Shown here: positions 35,581 through 44,367 of the stretch, in pieces
Numbering within the stretch: the first letter of the stretch is position 1
Layout: each line of letters begins with the position of its first letter
NCBI GenBank assembly: GCA_963791885.1
Contig: CAWBUL010000004.1
Span: 434,001-498,000 of the forward strand
Source of the DNA: CAVSUZ01 sp963791885
GTDB lineage: Bacteria; Pseudomonadota; Alphaproteobacteria; Acetobacterales; Acetobacteraceae
Direction of reading: 5' to 3'
DNA length: 64,000 nucleotides
Position numbers and translations under genes: made by a program
Notes under the pieces: model-generated
The model's database searches: none
Told to the model about the DNA's origin: nothing
Seen by the model: the letters and a program-made list of their open reading frames with translations, nothing else

Positions 35581-36460
35581 CGGCTTGTTCCTTGGGCCGG
35601 CTCACGACCGGGCGCCGCATCCTGCCCCAGGATGGGCAAAAGAGGAACGGCGCGGTCAGATCACGGGTGGGGGGCGCGCCAAATCGCGCCCCCCACGGTG
35701 ATCGCGCCCCGAGCGGCTGAGGATAGCGAGCTTCTCTCAGGTACATGTGTTGACCGCCATTGATGGACAAAGTGCTGCCCGTGATGAAGTCGGCGTCGTC
35801 CGATGTCAGGAACGCCACGCCTCGCGCGATGTCCCCCGCGCGGCCAAGGCGGCCGACGGGAATGCGGGCGATGATTTTTTGCAGCACGTCGGCTGGGACG
35901 GCGCGCACCATGTCTGTATCGACATAGCCGGGCGCGATGGCGTTGACCGTGATGTTGTAGCGCGCGCCTTCCTGCGCCAAAGCCTTGGTGAAACCGTGGA
36001 TGCCCGACTTCGCCGCGGCGTAGTTGACCTGACCGTACTGGCCGGCCTGCCCATTGATGCTGCCAACATTCACGATGCGGCCGAACTTACGCTCCCGCAT
36101 AGCGTCGAACGTCAACTTGCACAGGTTGTAGCAGGAGCCGAGATTGGTATCGATCACCGCATCCCACATCTCGCGCGTCATCCGGGCCAGCGTCCCATCG
36201 CGCGTGATACCGGCATTGTTCACCACGATCTCGATCGGTCCGATTTCCGACGCGATCTGCCCGACCGCTTCCTTGCACGCTTCAAAGTCGCACACATCGA
36301 AGCGGAAGGCACGAATACCCGTTTCCTTGGCGAAGGCGCTGGCCGCCTCCTGGTTGCCGGCGTAGTTGGCAATCACGGTGCGGCCCTGCGCCTGCAGTGC
36401 TCGGCTGATCTCGGCCCCAATTCCACGAGTGCCGCCGGTTACGAGTGCCACGCGTGCCAT
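35549..36460 (-). CDS. phbB: Acetoacetyl-CoA reductase, with C-terminal read-through
   Basis: Reduces acetoacetyl-CoA to 3-hydroxybutyryl-CoA for PHB synthesis. SDR with TGGTRGIG, NNAGITRDG, Ser/Tyr/Lys in GSINGQAGQYGQVNYAAAK and the PhaB ending STLSINGGQHMY. A normal PhaB stops there, at about 241 residues (near 35738). Here the frame runs on 60 residues, through a strong hairpin (35659-35703) and 32 bases into chvI, giving 303 residues. The natural stop codon seems lost. Start ATG 36460 with AGGAGG nearby upstream. Confidence 0.93.
   Translation of the reverse strand: MARVALVTGGTRGIGAEISRALQAQGRTVIANYAGNQEAASAFAKETGIRAFRFDVCDFEACKEAVGQIASEIGPIEIVVNNAGITRDGTLARMTREMWDAVIDTNLGSCYNLCKLTFDAMRERKFGRIVNVGSINGQAGQYGQVNYAAAKSGIHGFTKALAQEGARYNITVNAIAPGYVDTDMVRAVPADVLQKIIARIPVGRLGRAGDIARGVAFLTSDDADFITGSTLSINGGQHMYLREARYPQPLGARSPWGARFGAPPTRDLTAPFLFCPSWGRMRRPVVSRPKEQADETHDRTRGR
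35659..35703. terminator. Strong GC-rich hairpin inside the phbB read-through tail
   Basis: GATCACGGGTGGGGGGCGCG (35659-35678) pairs with CGCGCCCCCCACGGTGATC (35685-35703) with one bulge and a short AAAT-like loop. On the phbB strand it is followed by a loose pyrimidine/T tract (CTCTTTT). It should be the phbB terminator, placed between phbB and chvI, yet the open frame passes straight through it. Confidence 0.75.
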
Positions 36461-36481
36461 CTTGGTCGCCTCCTCTGTTGG

Positions 36482-37606
36482 TTATGGGGAGGCCACCGTA
36501 GCATGCTGCGGAGCTTGGGGAACTGCGATTGGGGTCGGTTCGAGCCGCTGTCCGGACGCGGCATCGAACACATGCAGGTGCGCGAGCGCGGGTTGCACGG
36601 TCAGCTGATCGCCGGCGGGAGCGCGGCCGGCCAGGCGCAGCGTCAATGGCGCGCCGGACGGCAAGCGGCAATGGATGACGGTTTCGGAGCCGAGCGGTTC
36701 CTTGAGGTCGATCGTGACGGGTAGGCCGCGCGGCGAACCGGGATCGGTCAGCTCGAGATGTTCCGGGCGGATGCCGATGGTCACAGCGCGTCCATCCGAC
36801 CCAGGGAGCGTGCCGGGTAGCGGCAAAATCGGGCCGGCTTCGAGCCGGGCGGCGCTGCCGTTCTGCGCAAGCGTCGCGGGCAGGAAATTCATCGCCGGCG
36901 ATCCGATGAACGCGGCGACATAGGTGTCGGCCGGGCGCTCGAACACGTCCATGGGTGTGGCGAGCTGGGCGGCGCGGCCGTCATGCAGCAGCAGCAGGCG
37001 GTCGCCGAGCGTCATCGCTTCGACCTGGTCGTGCGTGACGTACAGGCTCGTGACATGCAGGCGCTGCTGGAGGCGGCGGATCTCGCCACGCATTTGGACG
37101 CGCAGCTTCGCATCCAGGTTGGACAGCGGCTCATCGAACAGGAACAGCTTGGGTTCGCGCACGATGGCGCGGCCCATGGCAACGCGCTGCCGCTGCCCGC
37201 CGGACAGTTGGCGCGGCTTGCGGCTGAGCAAGGCGCCGAGTTCGAGCTGCTGCGCAGCTTCCTCGACGCGGCGGCGAATCTCGGCGCGCGACAGACCGCG
37301 GATCCGCAGCGCGTAGGCCATGTTGTCGAAAACCGTCATGTGCGGATAGAGCGCGTAGTTCTGAAACACCATCGCGATATCGCGCTGCGACGGATCGACG
37401 CCGGTGATGTCGCGCCCGTCCAGAATGATGCGCCCGGTGGTCGGCTGTTCGAGACCCGCGACAATGCGCAAGAGCGTCGACTTTCCGCTTCCGGAGGCGC
37501 CGACGATGACGAGCATCTCCCCATCATCCAGGCGGAGATCGACAGTCTCCAGCACCTTGGTGGCGCCGAAGCTTTTGCTGACGCCGCTGATTTCGAGCGT
37601 GGCCAT
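36482..37606 (-). CDS. ugpC: ABC transporter ATP-binding protein, UgpC type
   Basis: Drives import of sn-glycerol 3-phosphate (or a related sugar) with UgpA/UgpE/UgpB. Walker A GASGSGKST, Q-loop VFQNYALYPHMTV, signature LSGGQRQRVAMGRAIV, Walker B FLFDEPLSNLDAKL and a C-terminal TOBE domain (IGIRPEHLELTDPGSP). 374 residues, typical of the CUT1 family. Last gene of the operon; abuts ugpE. Confidence 0.93.
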   Translation of the reverse strand: MATLEISGVSKSFGATKVLETVDLRLDDGEMLVIVGASGSGKSTLLRIVAGLEQPTTGRIILDGRDITGVDPSQRDIAMVFQNYALYPHMTVFDNMAYALRIRGLSRAEIRRRVEEAAQQLELGALLSRKPRQLSGGQRQRVAMGRAIVREPKLFLFDEPLSNLDAKLRVQMRGEIRRLQQRLHVTSLYVTHDQVEAMTLGDRLLLLHDGRAAQLATPMDVFERPADTYVAAFIGSPAMNFLPATLAQNGSAARLEAGPILPLPGTLPGSDGRAVTIGIRPEHLELTDPGSPRGLPVTIDLKEPLGSETVIHCRLPSGAPLTLRLAGRAPAGDQLTVQPALAHLHVFDAASGQRLEPTPIAVPQAPQHATVASP

Positions 37607-38443
37607 CTATTTCTCGCCTTCCGTCAGGCCGGCGACGAACCAGCGCTGCATCGCGACGACGACGATCACCGGGGGGATCAGCGCGAGCACCGCGGTGGCC
37701 ATGACGCCGGACCAGTCGGTGTCACCCTCGACGCTGATCATGCGCGTGATGCCGATGGCGATGGTGTCGAGGGTCGGCGTGGTCGCGACCAGCAGCGGCC
37801 AGAGATATTGGTTCCAGCCGTAGACGAACAGGATGACGAACAGCGCGGCGATATTGGCGGCTGATACCGGCAGCAGGATGTCGCGCAAGAAGCGCAGCGG
37901 CCCCGCGCCATCCATGCGCGCGGCTTCCACCAGTTCATCAGGAATCGCCGCGAAGATCTGACGGAACAGCAGTGTCGCGGTGGCGGAGGCGATCAGCGGA
38001 ATCGTCAGGCCGCTAAAGGTGTTGATCATGTGAAGATCGGACATCACCGCGTAGGTGGGAATGATGCGCACCTCCACCGGCAGCATGAGCGTGATGAAGA
38101 TGATCCAGAACGCCGTGCGGCGGAACGGAAAGCGGAAGAACACGACGGCAAAAGCGGACAGCACCGAGATGACGATCTTGCCCAGCGCGATGACCAAAGC
38201 CATGCCGGCGGAGATCAGCAGCATGTGCCAGACGGGGACCGTACCCATGCCGCCGGCGCGCAGGACGCGGCCATAGGCGCTGAGCCCGTACGGACCGGGA
38301 ATCAGCGACAGATCGCCGCGCAGGATGGCGCCGGAGTCCTCCGTGGATCCTGCAATGGCCAGCCACACGGGCAATGCAAAGAGCAGGACGCCGAGACACA
38401 GCACGGCGTGGGCGAGATAGTCGGGGCGATCCGTACGGCTCAT
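37607..38443 (-). CDS. ugpE: ABC transporter permease, UgpE type
   Basis: Second membrane subunit of the importer. ATG 38443 (MSRTDRPDYLAHAVL) overlaps the ugpA stop by four bases (ATGA); the longer open frame upstream is antisense to ugpA phase and not used. Six membrane segments; the EAA loop is ELVEAARMDGAGPLRFLRDILLP. 278 residues, normal. Confidence 0.92.
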   Translation of the reverse strand: MSRTDRPDYLAHAVLCLGVLLFALPVWLAIAGSTEDSGAILRGDLSLIPGPYGLSAYGRVLRAGGMGTVPVWHMLLISAGMALVIALGKIVISVLSAFAVVFFRFPFRRTAFWIIFITLMLPVEVRIIPTYAVMSDLHMINTFSGLTIPLIASATATLLFRQIFAAIPDELVEAARMDGAGPLRFLRDILLPVSAANIAALFVILFVYGWNQYLWPLLVATTPTLDTIAIGITRMISVEGDTDWSGVMATAVLALIPPVIVVVAMQRWFVAGLTEGEK

Positions 38444-39321
38444 GCCGGAGCCTTCTTGCCGATGAAGCGGAACTGAATGGCGGTCAGGACGATGACGCCG
38501 ATCATCAGCAGCACCGATTGCGCCGAGGAGCCGCCGAGGTCCAGATTCACGACACCGTCCCGATAGACCTTCACCACGAGCGTATCGGTCGCCTCGGCCG
38601 GCCCGCCCTGGGTCAGCGCCCAGATCGTCGCAAACGTATCGAACGCCGCGTAGGTCAGGTTCACAACGATCAGGAAGAAAGTGGTGGGCGCGAGCAGCGG
38701 GACGGTGATGGTGCGAAAGCGTCGCCAGCCCTTTGCGCCGTCCAGCCGCGCGGCTTCGATGACCGCGCGCGGGATGGATTGCAGCCCGGCGAGGAAAAAG
38801 ATGAAATTGTAACTGACCTGCTTCCAGGCGCTTGCCAGCACCACCAACAGGAACGCCTGCTCGCCATTGACCGCATAATCCCACGCGACGCCGTGGTGAT
38901 TGAGCCAGCTTCCGAGCAGCCCGACCTGGGGGTTGAGAATGAAAAGCCATAGCATGGCGGAGATCACTGGCGCGACGGCGTAGGGCCAGATTAGCAGCGT
39001 GCGGTAGATGGCGCGGCCCTTGATCTCACGGTCGGCAAAGACAGCAAGTGCAAGCGCTACCGCCATGGAAAGCCCGGCCACGCAGGCGCAGAACAGCAGC
39101 GTGCGGCCGATCGCGCCCACGTAATGTGAGTCGCTGAACAGATCAGAGAAATTCGACAACCCGACGAAGACGGAGCCTTCGCCGAACGGGTCCTGTGTGG
39201 TGAGGCTGAAGTACATCGCCTCACCCGCCGGCCAGTAGAAGAAGATGAAGGAGATGACGAGCTGCGGGATGACGAGAAGGGCCGGAAGAAGCCGGCCGTC
39301 AAACAGGGTGCGGCGTTCCAT
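38440..39321 (-). CDS. ugpA: ABC transporter permease, UgpA type
   Basis: First membrane subunit of the importer. Starts MERRTLFDGRLLPALLVIPQ with a membrane segment; six spans in all; EAA loop VIEAARLDGAKGWRRFRTITVPL. 293 residues, CUT1 family. A hairpin lies between it and ugpB. Confidence 0.92.
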   Translation of the reverse strand: MERRTLFDGRLLPALLVIPQLVISFIFFYWPAGEAMYFSLTTQDPFGEGSVFVGLSNFSDLFSDSHYVGAIGRTLLFCACVAGLSMAVALALAVFADREIKGRAIYRTLLIWPYAVAPVISAMLWLFILNPQVGLLGSWLNHHGVAWDYAVNGEQAFLLVVLASAWKQVSYNFIFFLAGLQSIPRAVIEAARLDGAKGWRRFRTITVPLLAPTTFFLIVVNLTYAAFDTFATIWALTQGGPAEATDTLVVKVYRDGVVNLDLGGSSAQSVLLMIGVIVLTAIQFRFIGKKAPA

Positions 39322-39328
39322 GCGATAT

Positions 39329-39352
39329 CGGGGAGCGCCTACGCGCTCCCCG
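39329..39352. promoter_or_regulatory. Intercistronic hairpin between ugpB and ugpA
   Basis: CGGGGAGCGC (39329-39338) and GCGCTCCCCG (39343-39352) form a perfect 10-bp stem with loop CTAC in the short gap after ugpB. No T run follows. Such hairpins stabilise the upstream message and leave binding-protein mRNA in excess over permease mRNA; that role here is inferred from position. Confidence 0.6.
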
Positions 39353-39358
39353 TCACCC

Positions 39359-40696
39359 TTATGCCTTCACCGAGCGTGCGAACTGCTTGAGCACGGTGTT
39401 GCCGCGCTCGGTCGCGTTGTCCATTACCTGCTGGGCGGTCATGCCGCCTTGCAGCGCCTTCTCGAACTCCTCGGAGATAATGTTGCGGATCTCCGGCAGC
39501 CGGCCGAGACGAATGCCGCGCGAGTTGGGCGTGACGTGCCCACGTTCGAGCTGCTGGACGGGGAGCTGGGTCCCTGGGGTTTTGTCGAAATAGCCGGAGC
39601 TCTGCATCTCCTTCGCACCGGCAAGCGTCACCGGGACGTAGCCCGTGGCCTCGGCCCAGGTGGAATCCACTTTCGGCTGGCCAATGTATTTCAGGAACAG
39701 CGCCAGCGCCTTGTATTCCGCAGCGGTGCGATTAGGCGCGGTCATGGCCCAAAGACTGGCGCCGCCGATGATGGAGTTGATCGGCTGCTTGATGATGGTT
39801 GGATCGTAGGGAAGGAACGCATCGGCAAACGCGAATTTCGCACCCTTGGCCAGCGATCCGCGATAGGCCGACGAGTTGAATGTGATCGCCGATTGTCCGG
39901 CCAGGAACACAGGATCGGGCGCGTTGTCGCGACCGCCATATTTGAACGTGCCGTCCTTCGCCATGCGAAGCATGCGATCGATGATGGCGACATGCGGCTT
40001 CGTGTTGATCTCCAGCTGCGCGTCCACGCCGGCGAAGCCGTTCTCCTTCGTTGCAAAGGGAATGTTGTGGATGGCGCTGTACTGCTCCACCGTCACCCAG
40101 GTGAACCAAGAAGCATTCATGGGGATGTCGGCGGCGTTCTTCGATTTGATTGTCTCGGCCGCCTTGGTCACGTCCTCCCATGTTGCCGGCGGCTTTTCCG
40201 GATCGAGGCCCGCCTTCTGAAACGCATCCTTGTTGATCCACATCACTGCGGTGGAGGAGTTGAACGGCATCGATGCCATGCGGCCATCGGGCAGGCTGTA
40301 ATAGCCCCGAACCGCGGGGATGTAGGCGCTCGGGTCGATCTGCACCCCGGTTTCTTTCGACAATTGCCAGACTTCCATGACCGCCTTTTTCGCCGCGATC
40401 ATATTCTCTGTCCCGACTTCGAAGATCTGCACCAGATTTGGTGGCTGGCCGGCGCGAGAGGCTGCGATCGTGGCGTTCATCACGTCGGCGTATCCGCCCT
40501 TGTAGATGGCCTCGACCTCGACGTCGTTCTGGGAGGTGTTGAAGCCCGTTGCGATGGCGTTGAGGGCGTCGCCAAGCGGGCCGGTCATGGCGTGCCACCA
40601 GACGATTTTGGTCTTCGCGGCTTGGGCGCGCGCGGTATGCATCAGGGGCGCGGCGGCCAGTGCGGCGCTGCCGGCGAGCAGGGTGCGGCGTTTCAT
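39359..40696 (-). CDS. ugpB: ABC transporter glycerol-3-phosphate-binding protein UgpB
   Basis: Periplasmic solute-binding protein. Signal MKRRTLLAGSAALAAAPLMH with twin-arginine-like start; mature protein begins with the UgpB-type KIVWWHAMTGPLGDALNAI. LVQIFEVGTENMIAA, YYSLPDGRMASMPFNSSTA and TGYVPVTLAGAKEM match the UgpB family. 445 residues. First gene of ugpBAEC. Specificity for glycerol 3-phosphate is family inference. Confidence 0.92.
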   Translation of the reverse strand: MKRRTLLAGSAALAAAPLMHTARAQAAKTKIVWWHAMTGPLGDALNAIATGFNTSQNDVEVEAIYKGGYADVMNATIAASRAGQPPNLVQIFEVGTENMIAAKKAVMEVWQLSKETGVQIDPSAYIPAVRGYYSLPDGRMASMPFNSSTAVMWINKDAFQKAGLDPEKPPATWEDVTKAAETIKSKNAADIPMNASWFTWVTVEQYSAIHNIPFATKENGFAGVDAQLEINTKPHVAIIDRMLRMAKDGTFKYGGRDNAPDPVFLAGQSAITFNSSAYRGSLAKGAKFAFADAFLPYDPTIIKQPINSIIGGASLWAMTAPNRTAAEYKALALFLKYIGQPKVDSTWAEATGYVPVTLAGAKEMQSSGYFDKTPGTQLPVQQLERGHVTPNSRGIRLGRLPEIRNIISEEFEKALQGGMTAQQVMDNATERGNTVLKQFARSVKA

Positions 40697-40789
40697 AATT
40701 CGGGGCGTCTCCCTGTTGGATCTGCAGTTGGATTCGAGGGCCTTAGCTGCATTTTGGTTGCAGGACTATGACATTCCCGTGGGGGTGCC

Positions 40790-41803
40790 GTGAAGGGTCA
40801 CTCCGGCGCTATATCTCCGCCGATGGATTGCTCTTCCGACAAGCCGGCGCCGATGCCGGAGCTGGTCGGGCACGTCGTGACCGACGGCATTCGGCGCTAC
40901 TTCGCCGCGCGGCATGAGCGGGTGGAATGGTTCGTGAACCGGCATTTCAGTGCCGCGGGCACCTTGCACATCCACCGCGCGGCGCTTGGCGCCGATGTGG
41001 CGCGGGCGCCTGCCAATCTTATGCTTGCCGCGCCCCATGCGGCGCTGAAGGCGAGCGCGGCCCTGGCAGGACTGCTCGGCGCCCGCCGCGTCCGCGACCG
41101 CCTGGCCGCCCGCAACCTGCTCCTGCGAACCGCCGTTTCGCGCGAACTGGAGTGGTTGATCTGCACGGAGCTGCTGGAATTGCCGGCACGGTACGGCACG
41201 CGCGAGGCCAGGCGCGATGCGCTGGCAGAGACGATCCTGGAGGATGCAAGGCTCGCCGATGCGGCGGAAGCGGCGCTCCGTCACGCGGGTGATCCGGCGT
41301 TTCGCGCACGCCTCGCCGAAGCGCTGGCGAATTACGCCGGAAACCGCGCCGCCGCGGCGGAGATCGCGACCTCGTTGCTGACGGTGAGTTCGGGTGCGCT
41401 GGCGCTGAAGCAACTCACGCCGGGCGCGATCACGCTGGGACCGGCACTGGCCGCGGCAATCGCGCAGCAATCGGCGATCGCCGCGTTTCCGCTGGGCGCG
41501 GGATTGGGGAGTGTGTGGTACGGGCTGTTCCCGGCGGCGCCCTCGGCGGTGATGGTGGCGGGGCTGACCGGTGGGTTGATGGTGGGCGCTGCGTGCTTCG
41601 CGGCCTTCGCCGGCATCATCACCGATCCGCTGCAACGGCGGCTGGGACTGCACGCGCGGCGGTTGCACCGGATGCTGGATGCGCTGGAACGGCAGATGCT
41701 GGATCCCGCCGCGCCGGGCTACGTCGTGCATGACCACTACGCCGCGCGGCTGATGGATCTGCTGGATCTGCTTGGGTCAGCGTACCGGCTGGCTCACGGG
41801 TGA
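40790..41803 (+). CDS. Uncharacterised membrane protein
   Basis: 337 residues from GTG 40790; ATG 40823 (MDCSSDKPAP) is an alternative start. It begins with a soluble part (RRYFAARHERVEWFVNRHFS), then a possible membrane segment at 85-105, and two clear segments near 230-285 (ALAAAIAQQSAIAAFPLGAG, VMVAGLTGGLMVGAACFAAF), and ends with an amphipathic helix (RRLHRMLDALERQML). No enzyme motif seen. Divergent from ugpB. Looks like a conserved alphaproteobacterial protein of unknown function. Confidence 0.75.
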   Translation: MKGHSGAISPPMDCSSDKPAPMPELVGHVVTDGIRRYFAARHERVEWFVNRHFSAAGTLHIHRAALGADVARAPANLMLAAPHAALKASAALAGLLGARRVRDRLAARNLLLRTAVSRELEWLICTELLELPARYGTREARRDALAETILEDARLADAAEAALRHAGDPAFRARLAEALANYAGNRAAAAEIATSLLTVSSGALALKQLTPGAITLGPALAAAIAQQSAIAAFPLGAGLGSVWYGLFPAAPSAVMVAGLTGGLMVGAACFAAFAGIITDPLQRRLGLHARRLHRMLDALERQMLDPAAPGYVVHDHYAARLMDLLDLLGSAYRLAHG

Positions 41804-41806
41804 CGT

Positions 41807-42771
41807 TCAGCGCAGTTCCGGGATCACCCATAGCGGCTTTTCACCGCGCGCCACACGCTGGACGTTATCGAACCCGTTACGGAAACGCCCGTACTGATTA
41901 TCCCAGGTCGGGCCGGCGAAGTGCGGCGTCAGGATCACGTTATCCAACCCGAACAGCGGATTGTCGGCGGGGGGCGGCTCCTGATCGAACACGTCAAGTC
42001 CGGCACCTGCGATGGTTCCGTTTGAAAGAGCCTCATATAGCGCAGGTTCATCCACCACTGGCCCGCGGCAGGTGTTGATGAGGTAGGCGGTGTTCTTCAT
42101 GAGGCCGAGCTCACGTGCGCCGATCATATGGCGCGTGGAGGGCGTCAGCGGCACATGGAGGGAGACGATGTCGGAGGTACGCAGCAGCTCGTTCATGAGA
42201 CGGAAGCGGACGCCGAGGGCGTCGGCCTGATCCTCGGTCAGGCGAACGACGTCATAGTACTGCACGTCGAGCCCGAAGGGTTTTGCCAGACGCGCGACTT
42301 TCTTACCGATGGTGCCCAGGCCGATCAGGCCCAGCGTCCGGCCGTAGAGTTCATAGAGGCGCACATTCGCCACGTCGTTGCCGCGCCAGCGCCCCGAAGC
42401 GACCATGCCGTGCTGCCAGACGAGGCGGCGCGAGACGGCGAGCATCAGCATCAGCGCATGCTCTGCCACTGCAATGGCATTGGCGCCGCCGTTGTTGCAG
42501 ACCGGAACACCAGCACGGCGCGCAGCCTCGATATCCACCCGGTCGTAGCCGGCGCTGAGAAGCTGGATCAGCTTGAGCTTGGGCGCGGCGCGATAGAAGG
42601 CGTCGTCCATTTTCACTTCGCCCAGGCCCACGAGGTATTCGGCCTCCCCAGCGCCTGCGTCCATTCGGGCGAATTCGGCCGGGCGAGCACCACATTGAAT
42701 CCCGACGGGGCAAGCTCCCGCATGACCTCGGCGGCACTCAGCGGATTGTCGTTGACCAGGATGGTGGGCAT
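41807..42771 (-). pseudogene. 2-hydroxyacid dehydrogenase, frameshifted near the N terminus
   Basis: D-isomer-specific 2-hydroxyacid dehydrogenase. From ATG 42771 the frame reads MPTILVNDNPLSAAEVMREL to about codon 42 and then closes at a TGA; the remainder, EAEYLVGLGEVKMDD onward, is in another phase. A one-base loss in the CCCC run at 42646-42649 explains it (965 bases, not a multiple of three). The rest is intact: LIGLGTIGKKVARLAKPFG (NAD fold), NTCRGPVVDEPALYEAL (Arg), DVFDQEPPP (Glu) and TPHFAGPT (His). Either a mutation or a sequence error. Confidence 0.88.
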
Positions 42772-43157
42772 TGCGGCGCTTCCTCCGGTTCCGGTGGGCA
42801 GATTAGGCAGTTCAGCCCACGCCAGGAAGTAAGCTCAACCCCATCGCTTGACGCATGAACAGCCGCTTCAGCGGCGGCCGGCGAAGTATGCCGATGTTAA
42901 GGAAACCACTGTGCTACAGGCATAAACCGCATTTTCTACTGTGGTCCAATGGACAGGTTCATGGATGCTCTTCGTCTATCACCCACGCGCTACCCACGCA
43001 CTTACGTGGTCCACAGGCGGTCTCGGCGGGAAGCGCGGCAGTGCGGCCAACTCCCCACACGCTGTCACCCTCTCGGTCCAGACGGGCTTTCCGCCCGCGC
43101 GCGCCTTGGTGGGAGGAAACCGTTGACGCCTTTGATCGCTTAAAGCGATCATGCGGC
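42772..43157. other. Intergenic region before the toxin-antitoxin pair
   Basis: 386 bases. No supported gene, although frames in three phases stay open because of high GC. A TTGACG box is at 43123-43128 and the toxin operator palindrome follows. Left junction of the accessory island may lie here. Confidence 0.4.
43134..43150. promoter_or_regulatory. Palindrome at the toxin-antitoxin promoter
   Basis: GATCGCTTAAAGCGATC is a perfect palindrome (8-base arms around a single A), ending 7 bases before the toxin ATG and just after a TTGACG box. Toxin-antitoxin operons are usually repressed by the antitoxin binding such a site; the adjacent antitoxin has an XRE helix-turn-helix. Confidence 0.6.
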
Positions 43158-43412
43158 ATGCCGGTGGAATACGACCCGAAGGCGGCGAAGGACCTGAAGG
43201 GCGTTCCACCGGACGATCGGAAACGCCTGGAGGATCGGTTGGCAGAGATCGCAGGCTCACCCCACAGGCAATACCCGGGCGTCAGGCCCCTGAAGGGTGC
43301 GGACGGCGTGTTCCGGGTCCGGCAGGGAGACTGGCGCGCGGTCTACACCGTGACGCCGAGAGGCGACGTTAGGGTGCTTCGCGTGAGGCACAGGCGGGAG
43401 GTCTATCGATGA
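43158..43412 (+). CDS. RelE/ParE-family toxin
   Basis: 84 residues, start ATG 43158 (MPVEYDPKAAKDLKGVPPDD). RelE fold pattern: N-terminal helix pair, then PLKGADGVFRVRQGDWRAVYTV and VRVLRVRHRREVYR, with the C-terminal basic residues of mRNA-cutting RelE toxins. Its TGA overlaps the antitoxin ATG (ATGA). Toxin-first order is common in HigBA-like pairs. Confidence 0.88.
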   Translation: MPVEYDPKAAKDLKGVPPDDRKRLEDRLAEIAGSPHRQYPGVRPLKGADGVFRVRQGDWRAVYTVTPRGDVRVLRVRHRREVYR

Positions 43413-43801
43413 GCGACAACGATAGGACACCGATCCGGCTGGTCGGCGAGACCATCGATACGGTCACGCTGCGACGGCCCGACTTCGACCGTCTGTTGGA
43501 GGAGCTGGAAGAGACAGAGGACCGCATCTCGGTGCTTGAACATCAGCTTGCGGTCGCGCGGGGCGAGGGTTCCCCGCCGCTCACCCCGGAAGAGGTTGAG
43601 CGGCTACTGACCGGGGAGAACCCGGTGAAGCTCTGGCGTCAGAAGATGGGTTTTACACAGCGTGAACTTGCGACTGCCGCCGGCGTCAGCCAAAGCCAGT
43701 TGGCGGAAATCGAGACCGGCGCGAAAGCCGGCAGCGTCGAAACGCTGAAGAAACTGGCACGGCAGCTGAAAGTCGGCCTCGATGCGTTGGTGTTCGACTA
43801 A
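43409..43801 (+). CDS. XRE-family antitoxin
   Basis: 130 residues. The N half (RPDFDRLLEELEETEDRISV) is an acidic coiled coil that may bind the toxin; the C half is a Cro/XRE helix-turn-helix: WRQKMGFTQRELATAAGVSQ then LAEIETGAK. Start ATG 43409 overlaps the toxin stop. Probably represses its own operon through the palindrome at 43134. Confidence 0.9.
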   Translation: MSDNDRTPIRLVGETIDTVTLRRPDFDRLLEELEETEDRISVLEHQLAVARGEGSPPLTPEEVERLLTGENPVKLWRQKMGFTQRELATAAGVSQSQLAEIETGAKAGSVETLKKLARQLKVGLDALVFD

Positions 43802-44367
43802 ACCGCAAGCCACGACCACTACCACAACCGCAGCGCGCCGCGACCTCCTCGACCAAAAGGGCGATATTATTCGAGGTTACTTCGACGACACTGGAACGCA
43901 TAAGGGATCGTCCGTCACAGCGGCGGCAGGGATGGTCGGGGCGGCGCATGAGTGGTCGGCGCTTGAGGTAAGATGGCAAAAAAAGCTCGCCGATTACGGT
44001 TTGAGTGATTTCAGCGCCGCTAAGTGTGCACAGGGTGAGCCGCCCTTCGACCACTTGAAAGGAACCGAACGGGATAGCCTGGTCCGAGAGTTAGCTAATC
44101 TCATCTCAGAGCACCACTTGCTTCCCATTTCTGCGGCTGTCGAGATTGAGCCGTGGGAGAACCTACGGGCAATGGATACACCAGAGGGGCGGCTCTTCTT
44201 CGATCGCTATCCACGACCGTTCCTTCTCTGCTTCGACCACTGCATACAGACTGCGGCTAACTGGACGAAGAAAGTAGCGGACGGCGAGCCAATCGCGCTC
44301 GTCTTTAATGAGCAGAAATCAGATAAGACCGAGATGGAAGAAGTTTTTGACGCCTACAAAGCCTCTA

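Noticed and set aside
43158..43801. Stand-alone CRISPR or retron component
   Set aside because: The pair has plain RelE and XRE features; no repeats, reverse transcriptase or msr/msd-like structure nearby.
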